From Herbidospora mongoliensis (lineage in GTDB: Bacteria > Actinomycetota > Actinomycetes > Streptosporangiales > Streptosporangiaceae), in assembly GCF_001570545.1 (NCBI RefSeq), contig NZ_BBXD01000010.1:62001-126000 (forward strand): a stretch of 64,000 bases of DNA, given 5' to 3'. Both the position numbers and the translations under genes were made by a program. The notes beneath the pieces were generated by a model. The model had not been told where the DNA came from. It saw only the letters and a program-made list of their open reading frames with translations, and did no database searches. This document shows, in pieces, positions 10,222 through 19,289 of this stretch (its first letter is position 1; the number at the start of each line of letters is the position of its first letter).

Positions 10222-10234
10222 AGAATTTTGTTCT
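10222..10234. promoter_or_regulatory. AGAA-N5-TTCT operator-like element (copy 2)
   Basis: AGAATTTTGTTCT lies 22 bp upstream of the SDR start. Its first 12 bases are identical to the element before the MBL hydrolase at 7448. The arms AGAA/TTCT are inverted repeats. Confidence 0.4.
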
Positions 10235-10256
10235 CCTTGGAAGGGTGTGGACGAGG

Positions 10257-11165
10257 ATGCCGGATCTGCTCAGGTATGACGGCAGGGTCGCCGTCGTCAC
10301 CGGCGCCGGGCACGGGCTCGGGCGGTCGCACGCGCTGCTCCTGGCCGAACGCGGGGCCAAGGTCGTCGTCAACGACCTCGGCGGGGCTCTCGACGGGACC
10401 GGGGCCTCCACCGGGCCGGCCGCCGAGGTGGCGGAGCTGATCGTCAAGAACGGCGGCGAGGCCGTCGCCAACGGGGACGACGTGGCCACCCCCGAAGGGG
10501 CCGAGGCGATCGTCCGGCAGGCCGTCGAGACCTTCGGGCAGCTCGACATCGTGATCAACAACGCCGGGATCCTGCGCGACAAGTCCCTCGGGAAGATCAC
10601 GGTCGCCGACTTCGACGCGGTGCTCGCGGTGCACGTGCGGGGGTCGTTCCTGGTGACCCGGGCCGCCTACCCGTACATGAAGGAGCACGGCTACGGGCGG
10701 ATCGTGAACACGTCCTCACCCGCCGGGCTGTTCGGCAACTTCGGGCAGGCGAACTACTCCACGGCCAAGATGGGACTGGTCGGGCTGACGAAGTCGACCG
10801 CGATCGAGGGCGCCAGGTCCGGGATCCTCGCCAACGCCATCGCGCCCATCGCCTGGACGCGGATGACCGAGTCGCTGCTGCCGGCCGAGTTCGAGTCGAA
10901 GTTCGGGCCGGAGACGATCAGCCCGCTGGTCGCCTACCTGGCCCATGAGAGCTGCGCGACGAGCGGCGAGGTGTTCTCGGTCGGCGCGGGGCGGGTGGCG
11001 CGCGTGTTCGTGGCCGAGGGGCCCGGATGGCACGCTTCCGACGAGCTGACCATCGAGGGGATCGCGGCGAACTGGGACCAGATCCTGGCCGAGCAGCCCT
11101 ACCTGCAGCCGACCGAGATCGGCAAGCAGGCGACCGCCTCCCTCCAGGCGATGCTCAAGCCGTAG
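10257..11165 (+). CDS. SDR, (3R)-hydroxyacyl-CoA / hydroxysteroid dehydrogenase type
   Basis: A 302-residue short-chain dehydrogenase resembling the N-terminal domain of peroxisomal MFE-2 and actinobacterial Hsd4A-type enzymes. It would oxidise a 3-hydroxyacyl-CoA or hydroxysteroid thioester with NAD. Visible motifs are TGAGHGLGRSHA (cofactor loop), VVNDLGG (NAD preference), INNAGILRDKS, the catalytic Ser in NTSSPAG and the YSTAK Tyr/Lys pair. The C-terminus has the long MFE-2-like tail around GWHASDELTIEGI. The ATG at 10257 follows GGACGAGG. Together with the nearby MBL and DapB-like genes it suggests lipid or steroid side-chain catabolism, but the substrate is inferred. Confidence 0.85.
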   Translation: MPDLLRYDGRVAVVTGAGHGLGRSHALLLAERGAKVVVNDLGGALDGTGASTGPAAEVAELIVKNGGEAVANGDDVATPEGAEAIVRQAVETFGQLDIVINNAGILRDKSLGKITVADFDAVLAVHVRGSFLVTRAAYPYMKEHGYGRIVNTSSPAGLFGNFGQANYSTAKMGLVGLTKSTAIEGARSGILANAIAPIAWTRMTESLLPAEFESKFGPETISPLVAYLAHESCATSGEVFSVGAGRVARVFVAEGPGWHASDELTIEGIAANWDQILAEQPYLQPTEIGKQATASLQAMLKP

Positions 11166-11179
11166 TGCTTTCAAAAGAA

Positions 11180-11211
11180 GGGCCCGGCGTGGGGGGGAAC
11201 ACGCCGGGCCC
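11180..11211. terminator. Strong terminator hairpin
   Basis: A perfect 12-bp stem, GGGCCCGGCGTG (11180-11191) with CACGCCGGGCCC (11200-11211), sits between the SDR stop and the convergent ThuA-protein stop. It probably serves both. Confidence 0.85.
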
Positions 11212-11234
11212 ATCTGTTCTTCTGAGGGGTGGTT

Positions 11235-14200
11235 CTAGCTGCCGTACACCTCGAACTCCCAGAGCGAGTAGCCCCAGGCCGTTCCGCGTGCCGTGCCGTT
11301 GATGCGGACGTAACGGGCGCTGTTGGTCAGGCCCGTGTGATCGTCGACGCCGCCGTTCTCACCGGTCACCGTCTTGATCGTGGTCCACGTCGTGCCGTTG
11401 GGCGAGGTCTGGATCTGGTAGCCGCTGCCGTAGGCCGCTTCCCAGCTCAGTCTCACCCTGCTGATGCTGTATGTCTGGCCGAGGTCGACCTGGATCCACT
11501 GCGGGTCGGAGAACGCGCTCGACCAGCGGGTGGTGCCGCTGCCGTCGACGGCCATCGCCGGGGTGTAGGCGGCCTCCTGGCTGGAGGCGGTCGCGGTCTT
11601 GCCCTGCGCGACGTTGGTCGGCGTCGGGTTGGTCGGGCCGCTGGTGCCGTAGACCTCGAACTCCCAGAGCGAGTAGCCCCACGCGGTGGCCCTCGTCGTT
11701 CCGGTGATGCGGACGTAACGACCGGTGGCAGTCAGGCCCGTGTGGTCGTCGACGCCGCCGTTCTCACCGGTCACGGTCTTGACCGTGGTCCACGTGGTGT
11801 TGTTCGGGGAGGTCGCGATCGTGTACGCCGACCCGTAGGCCCCTTCCCAGTTCAGTCTGACCCGGCTGAGGTTGTAGGAGGCCCCGAGGTCGACCGTGAT
11901 CGACTGCGGGTCGGCGAAGGCGCTGGCCCACCGGGTGGTGGCGCTGCCGTCGACCGCGGCCGTGCCCGGGTAGGCCGCCGACTCGGTGCTGGTCACCACG
12001 ACCGGCTTGTTCAGCGCCAGGTTGCCGGTCGGCTGCGTCACGGTGCCGGTGTTGATGGTGAAGTCGTCCAGGTCGTACAGGCCGGAGCCGGTGCCCTTGA
12101 AGACCAGGAAGAGGTTCTGGGTGCCGGTGGGGATGTTCGACAGGGTTCCGGTCACGTCCTGGAAGGTGGCGTACCCACCCGTGGCCGGGACGGTCGCGGT
12201 GCCGAGCAGGGTGCCGGTCGGCGAACCGACGCGCACCTCGATCGTGTTGCCCGCCGTCGGAGCGCCCACCCTGGCCGTGAACGAGGTCGCGCCCGTCAGG
12301 TTGTACGGCGTGAAGGAGATCCAGTCGTTCGGCTCGATGTAGCCGATCGCGTTGCCGCCGTGCGCCGCCGCGGAGGCGGCGACCTGCACGCCGTTCTGCG
12401 CGGAGTAGTGCTCGGCCTGGCGCAGCTTCGGCTGGAGCTGGGCCTGGGTGTGCGTGACCAGGCCGCCGTTGTCGGTGTACTCCGCGTCGATCACGCCGTA
12501 GATGTTGGCCGCCGAGTCGTGCTCACCGTCGGTGGTCGTCTGCAGGGTGCCCGAGCAGCCGTTCGCGCTGGTCATCGGGTGGCCGTGCGAGTCGTGGCCG
12601 AGGATGAAGCTGACCTTGACCCGCGAGCAGACGATCGCGCCGTCCTCCGGGTCGGTGACGGTCACCGTGAACGGGATCGCGTCGCCGAAGGAGAACAGCC
12701 CGCCGTTGAGCGGTGTGTTGACCACCACGCTCGGCGCGGTGTTGCCGACGGTGATCACCGTCGACGCCGACGAGGCCTTGTTCGTACTGTCCCGCACGGT
12801 CAGCGTGGCGCTGTAGGTGCCGTTGGCCGTGTAGGTGAACGACGGGTTGGCCGCCGTCGAGTCGGTGCTGCCGTTGCCGTCGAAGTCCCAGGCCAGCGTG
12901 ATCGGGTCGCCGTCGGGGTCGACGGTGCCTGCCGAGGAGAACGCCACGGTCAGCGGCGCCGGTCCGGAGGTCCGGTTCGGCGTGATCACGGCCTTCGGCG
13001 CGTGGCCGTCGGCGGCGTACTCGATCCGGTAGAGGGCCGAGCTCGCGTCGCCGTTGAACCAGCCGGTGCCGTAGTCCAGGACGTAGAGCGCGCCGTTCTT
13101 GCCGAACTCCATGTCCATGATCTGGGTGCCCGACCACGGGAACGGGTTGATCGTCAGCCACTGGCCCGACGCGTCGGGCGTGATGTTCTTGATCCAGCGA
13201 CGCCCGAACTCACCGGCGAAGAAGGTCCCGTCGTAGTAGCGCGGGAACTTGATCGGCGAGGTCGAGGCGGCGTCGTAGCGGTAGACCGGGCCGCCCATCG
13301 GCGACAGGCCGCCGCCGGTGAACTCCGCCGGGGTGGAGCCGGTGTAGGGGATCCAGCCGCGCTGCGACGGCGGGAGCGTCCCGATGCCGGTGTTGTTCGG
13401 CGAGTTGTTCGTCGGGCCGCCCGCGCAGTTGTACTTCGCGCCCGACGGGCCGGACGGGAAGGTGTACTCGTTGTAGGCGTCGTTGAACGACGAGCAGTAG
13501 GGCCAGCCGTAGAAGCCGGGCGCGGTGATCCGGTCGAAGGAGACCTGGCCGCCGGGGCCCCGGTTCGGGTCGGCGGTGCCGGCGTCGGGACCGTAGTCGC
13601 CCAGGTAGACGATGCCGGTGCCCTTGTCGACGCTCATCCGGAACGGGTTGCGGAAGCCCATGGCGTAGATCTCGGGCTTGGTGTTCGCGGTGCCCGGGGC
13701 GAACATGTTGCCCGACGGGATCGTGTACGCCGGGCTGCCCGTGGCGGTCGGCTTGATGCGCAGCACCTTGCCGCGCAGGTCGTTGCTGTTGCCACTGCTG
13801 CGCTGGGCGTCGAACGCCGGGTTGCGGTCGGTCCGCTCGTCGAGCGGCGAGAAGCCGGCCGAGTCGAACGGGTTGGTGTCGTCACCGGTCGACAGGTAGA
13901 GGTTGCCGGCCGCGTCGAAGTCCATGTCGCCGCCCACGTGGCAGCACATGCCACGGCTGGTCGGCACGTCGAGGACGGTCCGCTCGGACGCGGTGTTGAG
14001 CGTGTTGTCGGCATTCACAGTGAACCGGGACAGGCGGTTCACCCCGTTGAAGGGGGCGAATTGGGCGGCGGTGCCGGTGGCGGGCGCGTCACCACCAGGG
14101 GTCGACAGCGGCGGCGCGTAGAACAGGTAGATCCACCGGTTGGTGGCGTACCCGGGGTCGACCGCGACGCCCTGGAGACCTTCCTCGTCGTGGGTGTAGA

Positions 14201-15128
14201 CGGGGATGGTCGCGGCGACCTTGGTGTTGCCGGCGCCGTCGGTGTAGCGGACCGTGCCGGTGCGTGCGGTGTGGAAGACGCCGCCGTCGGGGGTGACCGA
14301 CAGGCTCATCGGCTCGCCGACCTCGGCGACGCCCTTGGCCAGCTCGATCTGCTGGAAGTTGCTCGTCACCGTCGCGCCGCAGTCGGCCGCCGCGAACCCG
14401 GCCGCGGTCCTGATGCCGCCGAGCAGGTGGTTGCGGAAGGCGGTGTCGCTGTACGAGGCGTCGGTGTGACCCATCCCGGTGTACCAGGACCGGCCGCCCG
14501 CGTAGTTCTGGCACCAGGCGATCGGGTGGTCGATGCCCATGCCGCCACCGGTGTAGGTGGTCTCGTCGAGGGTGGCCAGCACGTGGACCTTGCCGCGCGG
14601 GTTGGCGCGGTAGCTGTACCACTCGTCGTACCGGCTCCAGCGCTGCGGCAGGTGTGCCGTGGAGGGGTGCACCCGGTCGGAGACCCGCACGGTCGCGGTC
14701 TGCTCGGCGGGGTGCTGCTGGAAGTAGGCGCCGACGAGGTTGCCGTACCAGGCCCAGTCGTATTCGGTGTCGGACGCGGCGTGCACGCCGGCGTAGCCGC
14801 CGCCCGCGCCGATGTACCGCTCGAAGGCGGCCTGCTGGGTGGCGTTGAGCACGTCGCCCGTGGTGGAGAGCCAGATGACCGCGTTGAAGCGGGCCAGGTT
14901 GGCGTCGGTGAACTGGGCCGCGTCCTCGGTCGCCTCAACGGTGAAGTTGTTGGCGGCGCCGAGCTGCTGGATGGCGGTGATGCCGGGGCCGATGGAGCCG
15001 TGCCGGAAGCCTGCGGTCTTGGAGAAGACCAGGACGCTGAAATCGGCTGCCTGGGCCGGCGCTGGGAGGGCGACAACGCCAGCCAGCACCAATAAGGCGC
15101 TTAAGACGACACGGATGAAGGGGCGCAC
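11235..15128 (-). CDS. Secreted ThuA / PQQ-sugar dehydrogenase / PKD / CBM6-like / double discoidin protein
   Basis: This 1297-residue secreted protein has a signal peptide ending APAQAA, then a ThuA domain (~30-235, VLVFSKTAGFRHGSI and GGGYAGVHAASDTEY). A glucose/sorbosone-dehydrogenase beta-propeller follows (~255-650, DEEGLQGVAVDPGYATNRW, GDYGPDAG), then a PKD domain (~690-790, GTVDPDGDPITLAWDFDG), a CBM6-like domain (~905-1030, EPNDWISFTPYNL) and two tandem F5/8 discoidin domains (~1040-1297). It probably oxidises a polymer-linked or free sugar outside the cell. The GTG at 15128 follows AAAGGAA. Two GAGAGCGCTCTC-type palindromes precede it, implying LacI-type control. The next gene upstream, a ROK regulator, and the sugar operon beyond it suggest a common substrate. 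Confidence 0.9.
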   Translation of the reverse strand: MRPFIRVVLSALLVLAGVVALPAPAQAADFSVLVFSKTAGFRHGSIGPGITAIQQLGAANNFTVEATEDAAQFTDANLARFNAVIWLSTTGDVLNATQQAAFERYIGAGGGYAGVHAASDTEYDWAWYGNLVGAYFQQHPAEQTATVRVSDRVHPSTAHLPQRWSRYDEWYSYRANPRGKVHVLATLDETTYTGGGMGIDHPIAWCQNYAGGRSWYTGMGHTDASYSDTAFRNHLLGGIRTAAGFAAADCGATVTSNFQQIELAKGVAEVGEPMSLSVTPDGGVFHTARTGTVRYTDGAGNTKVAATIPVYTHDEEGLQGVAVDPGYATNRWIYLFYAPPLSTPGGDAPATGTAAQFAPFNGVNRLSRFTVNADNTLNTASERTVLDVPTSRGMCCHVGGDMDFDAAGNLYLSTGDDTNPFDSAGFSPLDERTDRNPAFDAQRSSGNSNDLRGKVLRIKPTATGSPAYTIPSGNMFAPGTANTKPEIYAMGFRNPFRMSVDKGTGIVYLGDYGPDAGTADPNRGPGGQVSFDRITAPGFYGWPYCSSFNDAYNEYTFPSGPSGAKYNCAGGPTNNSPNNTGIGTLPPSQRGWIPYTGSTPAEFTGGGLSPMGGPVYRYDAASTSPIKFPRYYDGTFFAGEFGRRWIKNITPDASGQWLTINPFPWSGTQIMDMEFGKNGALYVLDYGTGWFNGDASSALYRIEYAADGHAPKAVITPNRTSGPAPLTVAFSSAGTVDPDGDPITLAWDFDGNGSTDSTAANPSFTYTANGTYSATLTVRDSTNKASSASTVITVGNTAPSVVVNTPLNGGLFSFGDAIPFTVTVTDPEDGAIVCSRVKVSFILGHDSHGHPMTSANGCSGTLQTTTDGEHDSAANIYGVIDAEYTDNGGLVTHTQAQLQPKLRQAEHYSAQNGVQVAASAAAHGGNAIGYIEPNDWISFTPYNLTGATSFTARVGAPTAGNTIEVRVGSPTGTLLGTATVPATGGYATFQDVTGTLSNIPTGTQNLFLVFKGTGSGLYDLDDFTINTGTVTQPTGNLALNKPVVVTSTESAAYPGTAAVDGSATTRWASAFADPQSITVDLGASYNLSRVRLNWEGAYGSAYTIATSPNNTTWTTVKTVTGENGGVDDHTGLTATGRYVRITGTTRATAWGYSLWEFEVYGTSGPTNPTPTNVAQGKTATASSQEAAYTPAMAVDGSGTTRWSSAFSDPQWIQVDLGQTYSISRVRLSWEAAYGSGYQIQTSPNGTTWTTIKTVTGENGGVDDHTGLTNSARYVRINGTARGTAWGYSLWEFEVYGS

Positions 15129-15183
15129 AAGGCGTTCCTTTCGGAGGGGGGTGCCGGAACGCGTGCGCCGAACGCGTCAAAGA

Positions 15184-15195
15184 GGGAGCGCTCTC
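15184..15195. promoter_or_regulatory. LacI-type operator, proximal copy
   Basis: GGGAGCGCTCTC, an 11/12 match to the distal perfect copy at 15276, lies about 55 bp upstream of the ThuA-protein start. Such GAGAGCGCTCTC palindromes are typical of LacI-family repressors of sugar genes. Confidence 0.6.
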
Positions 15196-15275
15196 ACCGG
15201 GAGGTCAGCGTGCCACCGCTGACCGGATCAAGCGGTACTGCCCGTATTGTTGCCAGTTTGTTGCGAGTTGGTCAA

Positions 15276-15287
15276 GAGAGCGCTCTC
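15276..15287. promoter_or_regulatory. LacI-type operator, distal copy, overlapping the ROK stop codon
   Basis: GAGAGCGCTCTC is a perfect 12-bp palindrome 92 bp from the proximal copy, a spacing compatible with looping. It overlaps the TGA of the ROK gene (15286-15288), so the promoter of the ThuA-protein gene begins inside the regulator's end. Confidence 0.65.
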
Positions 15288-16470
15288 AGGACGAGACGAC
15301 CAGATCCACCGCTTCCGGGGACAGGACGTGCTCTATGACCATGACCGCCGCGCCGATGATGCCCGCCCGATCACCGAGCTCAGTGGCCCGGATGCTCAGG
15401 TGTTGCGTCGCCAGCGGGAGCGAGCGGCTGTAGATCACCTCTCGTACCCCGGCCAGGATGTGCTCCCCGGCCTCGGCCATGTCGCCGCCGATCACTATCA
15501 CCGACGGATTGAAGAAATTCACGATCGACGCCAGGACGTCGCCGATCTCGCGACCGGCCTGCCGAGCGAACTGGACGGCCATCGTGTTGCCCGCCCGCAC
15601 CAGGTTGACCACGTCACGGCTGCCGTGGGCGTCGACCCCGGCCGCGCGCAACTGGTTGGCGATGGCGGCACCGCTGGCGACCGCTTCGAGACAGCCGCTG
15701 TTGCCACACCGGCACACAACATCGTCGCTCACGGTAACCCTTATGTGGCCGATGTCGCCGGCCGCTCCCTGAGCGCCGCGATGGAGCCGCCGCTCGGAGA
15801 TGATGCCGCACCCGATGCCGGTGCCGATCTTGACGAACACCAGATGCTCGACCTCACGCCTGGCCGCCCAGTGTTCGCCCAGAGCCATGATGTTGACATC
15901 GTTGTCGGCTAAAACCGGTGCCCCTAGACGAGATCCCAGCCAGTCAGGCACTGGGAACCCGTCCCATCCGGGCATTATCGGCGGGTTGACGGGACGGCCA
16001 CTGGAATGGGAGACCGGCCCGGGGAGGCCGACACCCACGCCGGCGAGCTCTCCGCCGGTCTCGACGAGGAGTTCCTTCAGCGTCACCACCAGCCAGCCGA
16101 GGACCTCTTCAGGCCCCCGGTCGATCGGCAGATCGACCCTGCGTTCGGCCAGAACGGTCGAGGCGAGGTCGGTCACCGCCACACGTGCGTGGGTCGCCCC
16201 GAGATCGGCCGCCGCGACGACCCGGGCGCCCCGGTTGAAGGTGAAGGCGGTCGCGGGCCGCCCTCCTGAGGAGATCGCGTCGTCAGCGGGCACGATCCAT
16301 TGATGGGAGAGCAGCGCGTCCAGCCGCTGCGAAACCGTGGACCTGGCGAGACCCGTGAGTTGCACGAGCTCGGCCCGCGTCCGGGCCTGGCCGTCACGAA
16401 GGATCGAGAGCAGTGCTCCCGCTCCCGTGACCGAGCCGTTGGACTCGCTCAGCATCCCCTGAGTCAACAT
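15286..16470 (-). CDS. ROK-family sugar-responsive transcriptional regulator
   Basis: An N-terminal winged helix (~20-65, RAELVQLTGLARSTVSQRL) precedes a ROK sugar-kinase-like domain. The latter has DLGATHARVAVTDLA (phosphate loop), GVGVGLPGPV, the E/H sugar site GDIGHIRV and the zinc motif CRCGNSGCLEAVASG. About 394 residues from the ATG at 16470; a TTG three bases in has better spacing to GGGAGG, so the true start may be 16467. It is divergent from the sugar ABC operon across about 100 bp, so it most likely represses or activates that operon in response to its substrate. Confidence 0.88.
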   Translation of the reverse strand: MLTQGMLSESNGSVTGAGALLSILRDGQARTRAELVQLTGLARSTVSQRLDALLSHQWIVPADDAISSGGRPATAFTFNRGARVVAAADLGATHARVAVTDLASTVLAERRVDLPIDRGPEEVLGWLVVTLKELLVETGGELAGVGVGLPGPVSHSSGRPVNPPIMPGWDGFPVPDWLGSRLGAPVLADNDVNIMALGEHWAARREVEHLVFVKIGTGIGCGIISERRLHRGAQGAAGDIGHIRVTVSDDVVCRCGNSGCLEAVASGAAIANQLRAAGVDAHGSRDVVNLVRAGNTMAVQFARQAGREIGDVLASIVNFFNPSVIVIGGDMAEAGEHILAGVREVIYSRSLPLATQHLSIRATELGDRAGIIGAAVMVIEHVLSPEAVDLVVSS

Positions 16471-16572
16471 CGCCTCCCTTCTCCGCATCCGATACTTCCA
16501 GATCTCATTATGACATCAGGACCCCCACTTTTGCTTGACCGTCAGCATAAGTCGTCCTTAGCATCCGGAAAC

Positions 16573-18120
16573 ATGGAGGACATAAGCCGGGAGCAGTCGG
16601 AAACCCCGCCGTTGCTTGCTATGCGGGACATCGTCAAGCAGTTCCCCGGCGTGCGTGCACTCGATGGTGTCGACCTCGACGTCCGCGCCGGGGAAGTCCA
16701 CTGTCTATTGGGACAGAACGGGGCCGGTAAGTCGACCCTCATCAAGGTGCTCGCGGGCGCCCACCAGCCGGACTCCGGCGAGGTGCTGATGAACGGCGAG
16801 CCGGTCAAACTGGCAACACCGACGGCCGCTATGAAGCTGGGCGTCGCCACGATCTATCAGGAACTCGACCTCGTCGACGGCCTCAGCGTCGCCGAGAACG
16901 TCTTCCTCGGGCACGAGCACGCCACGATGGGGTTCACCCGTCGCGGCGCCACCATGGCCGCCACGAGGAAGATCCTTGAACGACTCGGGCACGGCGAGAT
17001 CCGCCCGACGACCGAAGTGGGCCGGCTCTCCCCGGCCGGCAAGCAGGTCGTCTCCATGGCGCGGGCGCTGTCGCACGACGCTCGGATCATCGTCATGGAC
17101 GAACCCTCGGCGGCACTCGCGCACGACGAGGTGAACAACCTCTTCCGGATCATCCGGGAGGTCACCTCGCAGGGCGTCGCCGTCATCTACATCTCCCACC
17201 GCCTGGAGGAGATCCGCGAGATCGGCGACCGGGTCACCGTGTTGAAGGACGGCCGCACCGTCGCGGTCGGCCTGCCCGCGAAGGACACCCCGACCAACAC
17301 GGTCGTGTCGCTGATGACCGGCCGCAACGTCGAGTACGTCTTCCCACCGCGCCATGTAGGCGGCTTCGGGGACGAACTCCTCAAGCTGGAGAACGTGTCC
17401 GTGCCAGGCATGGTGCGCGACATCTCCTTCTCGCTGAAGGCCGGCGAGATCGTCGGTCTCGCCGGGCTGGTCGGCTCCGGCCGGTCCGAGATCATCGAGG
17501 CCGTGTACGGCGCCCGCACCTACGGCGGCAAGATCACGCTGAACGGCGAGGTCGTCAAGCCGGGCAACACCACCCGCAGCGTGCGCCTCGGCATGGGCCT
17601 GGCCCCCGAAGAGCGCAAGGCGCAGGGTCTGCTGCTCGGGCAGAGCATCGCCCGTAACATCACGCTGGCGAGCCTGGACCGGTACTCCACCTTCGGGTGG
17701 ATCAACCGCAAGAAGGAAGCCGAAGAGGCCGCGCACCTGGTGAAGGCGCTCGACATCCGCCCGCCCGACCCGAACCGCATCATCAAGACCCTCTCCGGCG
17801 GCAACCAGCAGAAGGCCGTGATCGGCCGCTGGCTGGTCGGAGAAGGCCGCAAGCTGCTGCTGCTCGACGAGCCCACCCGAGGCGTCGACGTCGGCGCCCG
17901 CGCCGAGATCTACGCCCTCGTCCGCAGGCTGGCCGACGAAGGTGTCGGCGTGCTGCTGGTCTCCAGCGAGGTCCCCGAGGTCCTCGGCCTCGCCGACCGC
18001 GTGCTGGTGATCCGCGAAGGCCGCATCGTCCGCGAGGCCATTGCCGGAGAGCTCGACGAGCACACCGTGCTGGACCTCGTCATGGACGCCCACCCGGTGT
18101 CCGCCCCCTCCCACGACTGA
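16573..18120 (+). CDS. Sugar ABC transporter, duplicated ATPase (RbsA type)
   Basis: A 515-residue protein with two nucleotide-binding domains in tandem. The N-terminal half has Walker [10 protein letters not shown], a variant signature [15 protein letters not shown] and Walker B IIVMDEP. The C-terminal half has the degenerate GLVGSGRSE Walker A and [15 protein letters not shown] with [13 protein letters not shown]. This is the architecture of CUT2 importers (ribose, xylose, inositol). The ATG at 16573 begins MEDISREQ; upstream in-frame codons belong to the promoter region shared with the divergent ROK gene. It is the first gene of the operon continuing to 22700. Confidence 0.93.
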   Translation: MEDISREQSETPPLLAMRDIVKQFPGVRALDGVDLDVRAGEVHCLLGQNGAGKSTLIKVLAGAHQPDSGEVLMNGEPVKLATPTAAMKLGVATIYQELDLVDGLSVAENVFLGHEHATMGFTRRGATMAATRKILERLGHGEIRPTTEVGRLSPAGKQVVSMARALSHDARIIVMDEPSAALAHDEVNNLFRIIREVTSQGVAVIYISHRLEEIREIGDRVTVLKDGRTVAVGLPAKDTPTNTVVSLMTGRNVEYVFPPRHVGGFGDELLKLENVSVPGMVRDISFSLKAGEIVGLAGLVGSGRSEIIEAVYGARTYGGKITLNGEVVKPGNTTRSVRLGMGLAPEERKAQGLLLGQSIARNITLASLDRYSTFGWINRKKEAEEAAHLVKALDIRPPDPNRIIKTLSGGNQQKAVIGRWLVGEGRKLLLLDEPTRGVDVGARAEIYALVRRLADEGVGVLLVSSEVPEVLGLADRVLVIREGRIVREAIAGELDEHTVLDLVMDAHPVSAPSHD

Positions 18121-18139
18121 TCGAGCAGGAGCCCGTTCC

Positions 18140-19192
18140 ATGACAGAGGTGAATCCGCAACAGGTGTCCGCACCTAAGGCGGACGAAACCGCCCCGGCGA
18201 AGGCCCACGCGGCCACCGCCACGCCCTCAGGCGGAGGCGGTCTTCGACTAGGCAGGATCGGCGAGATCCCCCACATCGGCCTGGTGGTGGCCCTGGTCAT
18301 CCTGGCCGTCGTCGGTATCGTCACCGTGCCCGACGCGTTCGCCACCACGTCCAACATGGTGTCGATCCTGGCCCTGGCCGCGACCATCGGCGTCATCACC
18401 GTCGGCGCGACGTTCGTCATCATCGGCGGCGGCATCGACCTGTCGGTCGGCGCCGTGATGGCCCTGGCCTCCGTCTGGGCCACCACGCTGGCGACCCAGG
18501 CCTACGGGCCATGGGTGATGATGATCTGCGCCATCGTCGTCGGAACCGGCGCCGGACTGCTCAACGGCTTCCTGATCTCGTACGGGCGGATGGTGCCCTT
18601 CATCGCCACGCTGGCGATGCTCGTGGCCGCCCGTGGTCTGGCCCAGCGCATGTCCGACCGGAAGACCCAGCTCGTCGGGGCCGACAACCAGGCGATCGTC
18701 GACCTGTCGACCACCCGCGTGCTCGGCCTGCCGCTGCTCGTCTACGTCTTCGCCGTGGTCGTCATCGTCGGCTGGCTGATCCTCAACCGCACCACCTTCG
18801 GCCGCCGCACCTACGCCGTCGGCGGCAACCCCGAGGCCGCCCGGCTGGCCGGCATCAACGTGAAGCGCCACACGATGATGCTCTACGCCCTGTCCGGGTT
18901 CTGCTGCGGCATCGCAGCGATTCTCATCATGGCGCGCACCACGACCGGGTCGTCCACCCACGGCGACCTGTACGAACTCGACGCGATCGCCGCGGTCATC
19001 ATCGGCGGCACGCTTCTCACCGGTGGGCGCGGCACGATCGTGGGAGCCATCCTCGGTCTGCTGATCTTCACCGTGATCACCAACCTGTTCATCCTCAACG
19101 GGTTGAACACCAGTGACCAGCTCATCGCCAAGGGTCTGATCATCGTGGCCGCCGTTCTTCTGCAGCGGCGCAGCCTCAAAGCGAGTACATAG
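18140..19192 (+). CDS. Sugar ABC transporter permease (RbsC type)
   Basis: This 350-residue inner-membrane permease has a soluble 45-residue Ala/Pro-rich N-terminal tail, then 8-10 hydrophobic helices. The CUT2 hallmarks GGGIDLSVGAVMAL and NRTTFGRRTYAVGGNPEAARLAGI are present, as is the C-terminal IIVAAVLLQRR. AGGAG precedes the ATG at 18140, 19 bp after the ATPase stop. Partner of the duplicated ATPase and of the binding protein that follows. Confidence 0.93.
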   Translation: MTEVNPQQVSAPKADETAPAKAHAATATPSGGGGLRLGRIGEIPHIGLVVALVILAVVGIVTVPDAFATTSNMVSILALAATIGVITVGATFVIIGGGIDLSVGAVMALASVWATTLATQAYGPWVMMICAIVVGTGAGLLNGFLISYGRMVPFIATLAMLVAARGLAQRMSDRKTQLVGADNQAIVDLSTTRVLGLPLLVYVFAVVVIVGWLILNRTTFGRRTYAVGGNPEAARLAGINVKRHTMMLYALSGFCCGIAAILIMARTTTGSSTHGDLYELDAIAAVIIGGTLLTGGRGTIVGAILGLLIFTVITNLFILNGLNTSDQLIAKGLIIVAAVLLQRRSLKAST

Positions 19193-19205
19193 CTCAGTTC
19201 TCACC

Positions 19206-19220
19206 CCCCAAAAAAAGGGG
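19206..19220 (+). other. Small intercistronic A-loop hairpin
   Basis: CCCC (19206-19209) and GGGG (19217-19220) flank a run of seven A residues between permease and binding-protein genes. It could stabilise or attenuate the mRNA so that the binding protein is made in different amounts, but the stem is only 4 bp. Confidence 0.25.
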
Positions 19221-19289
19221 CCGTGGCACCTGTTCCGCCGCGGCTCTAGTACCTCACTGCCGGAAATAACTCTCCAAGGGAGAAACATC

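Noticed and set aside
11229-15095. A 1288-codon rightward open frame opposite the ThuA/dehydrogenase gene
   Set aside because: Composition is that of an antisense shadow (RRVGV, GDRV runs), while the leftward frame has a signal peptide and five recognisable domain types.
15184-15195. A second CebR site
   Set aside because: GGGAGCGCTCTC lacks the second CCCA arm and pairs better with the GAGAGCGCTCTC palindrome at 15276.
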